NCBI RefSeq assembly: GCF_000953825.1
Contig: NZ_BBUL01000095.1
Coordinates: forward strand, 1-64,000
Direction: 5' to 3'
Length of the DNA stretch: 64,000 bases
DNA from: Cellvibrio sp. OA-2007
Lineage (GTDB): Bacteria > Pseudomonadota > Gammaproteobacteria > Pseudomonadales > Cellvibrionaceae
Made by a program: the position numbers and the translations under genes. The notes below the pieces were generated by a model. That model was given only the letters and a program-made list of their open reading frames with translations, did no database searches and was not told the DNA's origin. Shown in pieces: positions 63,114 to 64,000 of the stretch (its first letter is position 1; every line of letters starts with the position of its first letter).

Positions 63114-63932
63114 ATGAATACTCCGTTTGATTTCAAAAATAAAAACGTACTCGTCGTGGGTGGTACCAGTGGCATCAATCGCGGTATTGCCGAAACCTTT
63201 GCCAAAGCAGGTGCGCGTGTTGCGGTGGTGAGCCGTACACAGGATAAGGTGGACGACACCATCGCAGCATTAAAAAATTGTGGCGCTGCGGATGCTCGTG
63301 GTTTTGCCGCCGATGTGCGCGAAGTAGAGGCAGTAAAAAATGGTGTAGCCGAGATTGCGGCTGCATGGGGAAAACTGGATGTGGTTGTGTCGGGCGCGGC
63401 GGGAAATTTTCCCGCACTAGCGATGGGTATGTCACCCAATGGGTTTCGCTCTGTGATCGAAATCGATTTGCTCGGCACTTTCCATGTGATGCAGGCGGTG
63501 TATCCGCATCTGCAAAGACCGGGCGCGTCGATTATTAATATATCCGCGCCGCAAGCAGAAATTCCGATGGCGGGGCAGAGCCATGTGTGTGCTGCAAAAG
63601 CGGGTGTAGATATGATTACCCGCACCTTGTGTTTGGAGTGGGGTGTGGAAGGTGTGCGCATTAATTCTATTATCCCCGGCCCGATTGATAATACCGAAGG
63701 CATGAAACGTTTAGCGCCAAATGAAGCGATTCGCGCAGCGGTAAAAAAATCTGTACCACTGCAGCGCATGGGTTCAACCGATGATATCGCCAATGCGTGT
63801 TTGTTTTTAGCGTCTGATTTTGCCAGCTATATCAGTGGTGCTGTTATTCCGGTTGATGGCGGTTGGGCACAGGGTGGCGCCGCTTTAGTAGGGGCAGGTT
63901 TGGCGGAGATGTTGAAATCCAAATCAACCTGA
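63114..63932 (+). CDS. SDR-family oxidoreductase, 2,4-dienoyl-CoA-reductase-like
   Basis: A 272-residue short-chain dehydrogenase. Cofactor loop VLVVGGTSGINRGIAETFAK, then SGAAGNFPALA, and the tail GVRINSIIPGPIDNTEGMKR. The usual catalytic Tyr of YxxxK is absent (SHVCAAKAGVD), exactly as in peroxisomal-type 2,4-dienoyl-CoA reductases (DECR2), whose C-terminal pattern it shares. It would reduce dienoyl-CoA with NADPH when unsaturated fatty acids are oxidised. With the preceding enoyl-CoA isomerase-like gene it makes an auxiliary set for unsaturated fatty acids, complementing fadBA at 2.6-5.9 kb. Confidence 0.85.
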   Translation: MNTPFDFKNKNVLVVGGTSGINRGIAETFAKAGARVAVVSRTQDKVDDTIAALKNCGAADARGFAADVREVEAVKNGVAEIAAAWGKLDVVVSGAAGNFPALAMGMSPNGFRSVIEIDLLGTFHVMQAVYPHLQRPGASIINISAPQAEIPMAGQSHVCAAKAGVDMITRTLCLEWGVEGVRINSIIPGPIDNTEGMKRLAPNEAIRAAVKKSVPLQRMGSTDDIANACLFLASDFASYISGAVIPVDGGWAQGGAALVGAGLAEMLKSKST

Positions 63933-63974
63933 TTTTTTCACAGGCAAAAAATTGCAATATTATTGAGGCTGGCT

Positions 63975-64000
63975 ATGGCGACTGGTTCGCAATTCAGCCT
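63975..64000 (+). CDS. Possible start of another gene, cut by the window edge
   Basis: An ATG at 63975 with a GAGGC site 6 bases before it gives MATGSQFS before the window ends. Too short to identify. Confidence 0.3.

Overview
The window reads as a chromosomal segment of a free-living, polysaccharide-degrading gammaproteobacterium of the Cellvibrio type. This is inferred from gene content and protein style: secreted lyases with poly-serine linkers (alginate-lyase-like PL7 at 42.6 kb, pectate lyase PL3 at 57.8 kb), Pseudomonas-like gene neighbourhoods (fadBA, lexA-sulA, fliS-fliT-fleQ, PHP-yciO-scpA-scpB-rluB) and moderate GC. No prophage, insertion sequence, CRISPR array or rRNA operon was seen. 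One tRNA gene (Arg, anticodon CCT) is present.

Layout. 0-1 kb: a 5'-truncated malic enzyme. 1.4-6.4 kb: a YjbR-like protein, an XRE-cupin regulator, the fadBA beta-oxidation operon and a small conserved protein. 6.5-7.9 kb: SOS-regulated lexA-sulA with two LexA boxes, then a DUF2845 protein. 8.1-15.2 kb: motility (fliS, fliT, a second fliS, fleQ, a PAS chemoreceptor, a PilZ protein) with bioA between. 15.4-21.6 kb: ttcA, a phage-type lysozyme-like protein, ald, a PAS-GGDEF-EAL protein, rsmE. 21.7-24.3 kb: tRNA-Arg, then a Zur-type operator, a COG0523 GTPase, and what looks like the rearranged remains of a zinc-responsive operon. 24.7-26 kb: amtB.

26.1-30.2 kb: a six-gene minus-strand cluster (VC0807-like, yciI-like, SH3 protein, cyclophilin, pdxJ, trmH-like). 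30.2-34.9 kb: the divergent rnaAM-like/yciO/scpA/scpB/rluB run. 34.9-38.4 kb: miaB, a DUF6172 protein, rhlE. 38.6-41.7 kb: marR-emrA-emrB efflux operon. 41.9-46.6 kb: DUF1820, a CBM32-PL7 lyase under three related palindromes, and an FGGY kinase plus GlpD-like pair. 46.8-53.6 kb: pyrB, a REC-GGDEF-REC protein, ychJ-like, an acyltransferase, dinG-like, yqcC-like. 53.6-59.9 kb: a pectin-related group (SGNH/CE12-like lipoprotein, a 717-residue beta-propeller lipoprotein, PL3 pectate lyase) and a coiled-coil membrane protein. 60.4-64 kb: argS, an enoyl-CoA hydratase and a dienoyl-CoA-reductase-like SDR.

Most of the window is conserved chromosome. The less ordinary parts are the broken zinc locus at 23-24.3 kb, the truncated malic enzyme at the left edge, the duplicated fliS, the PL7 gene with its GntR/FadR-type palindromes, the roughly 15-repeat propeller lipoprotein beside pectin enzymes, and the isolated lysozyme-like gene at 16.4 kb. 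All assignments come from reading sequence and recalled family motifs; no database search was run.
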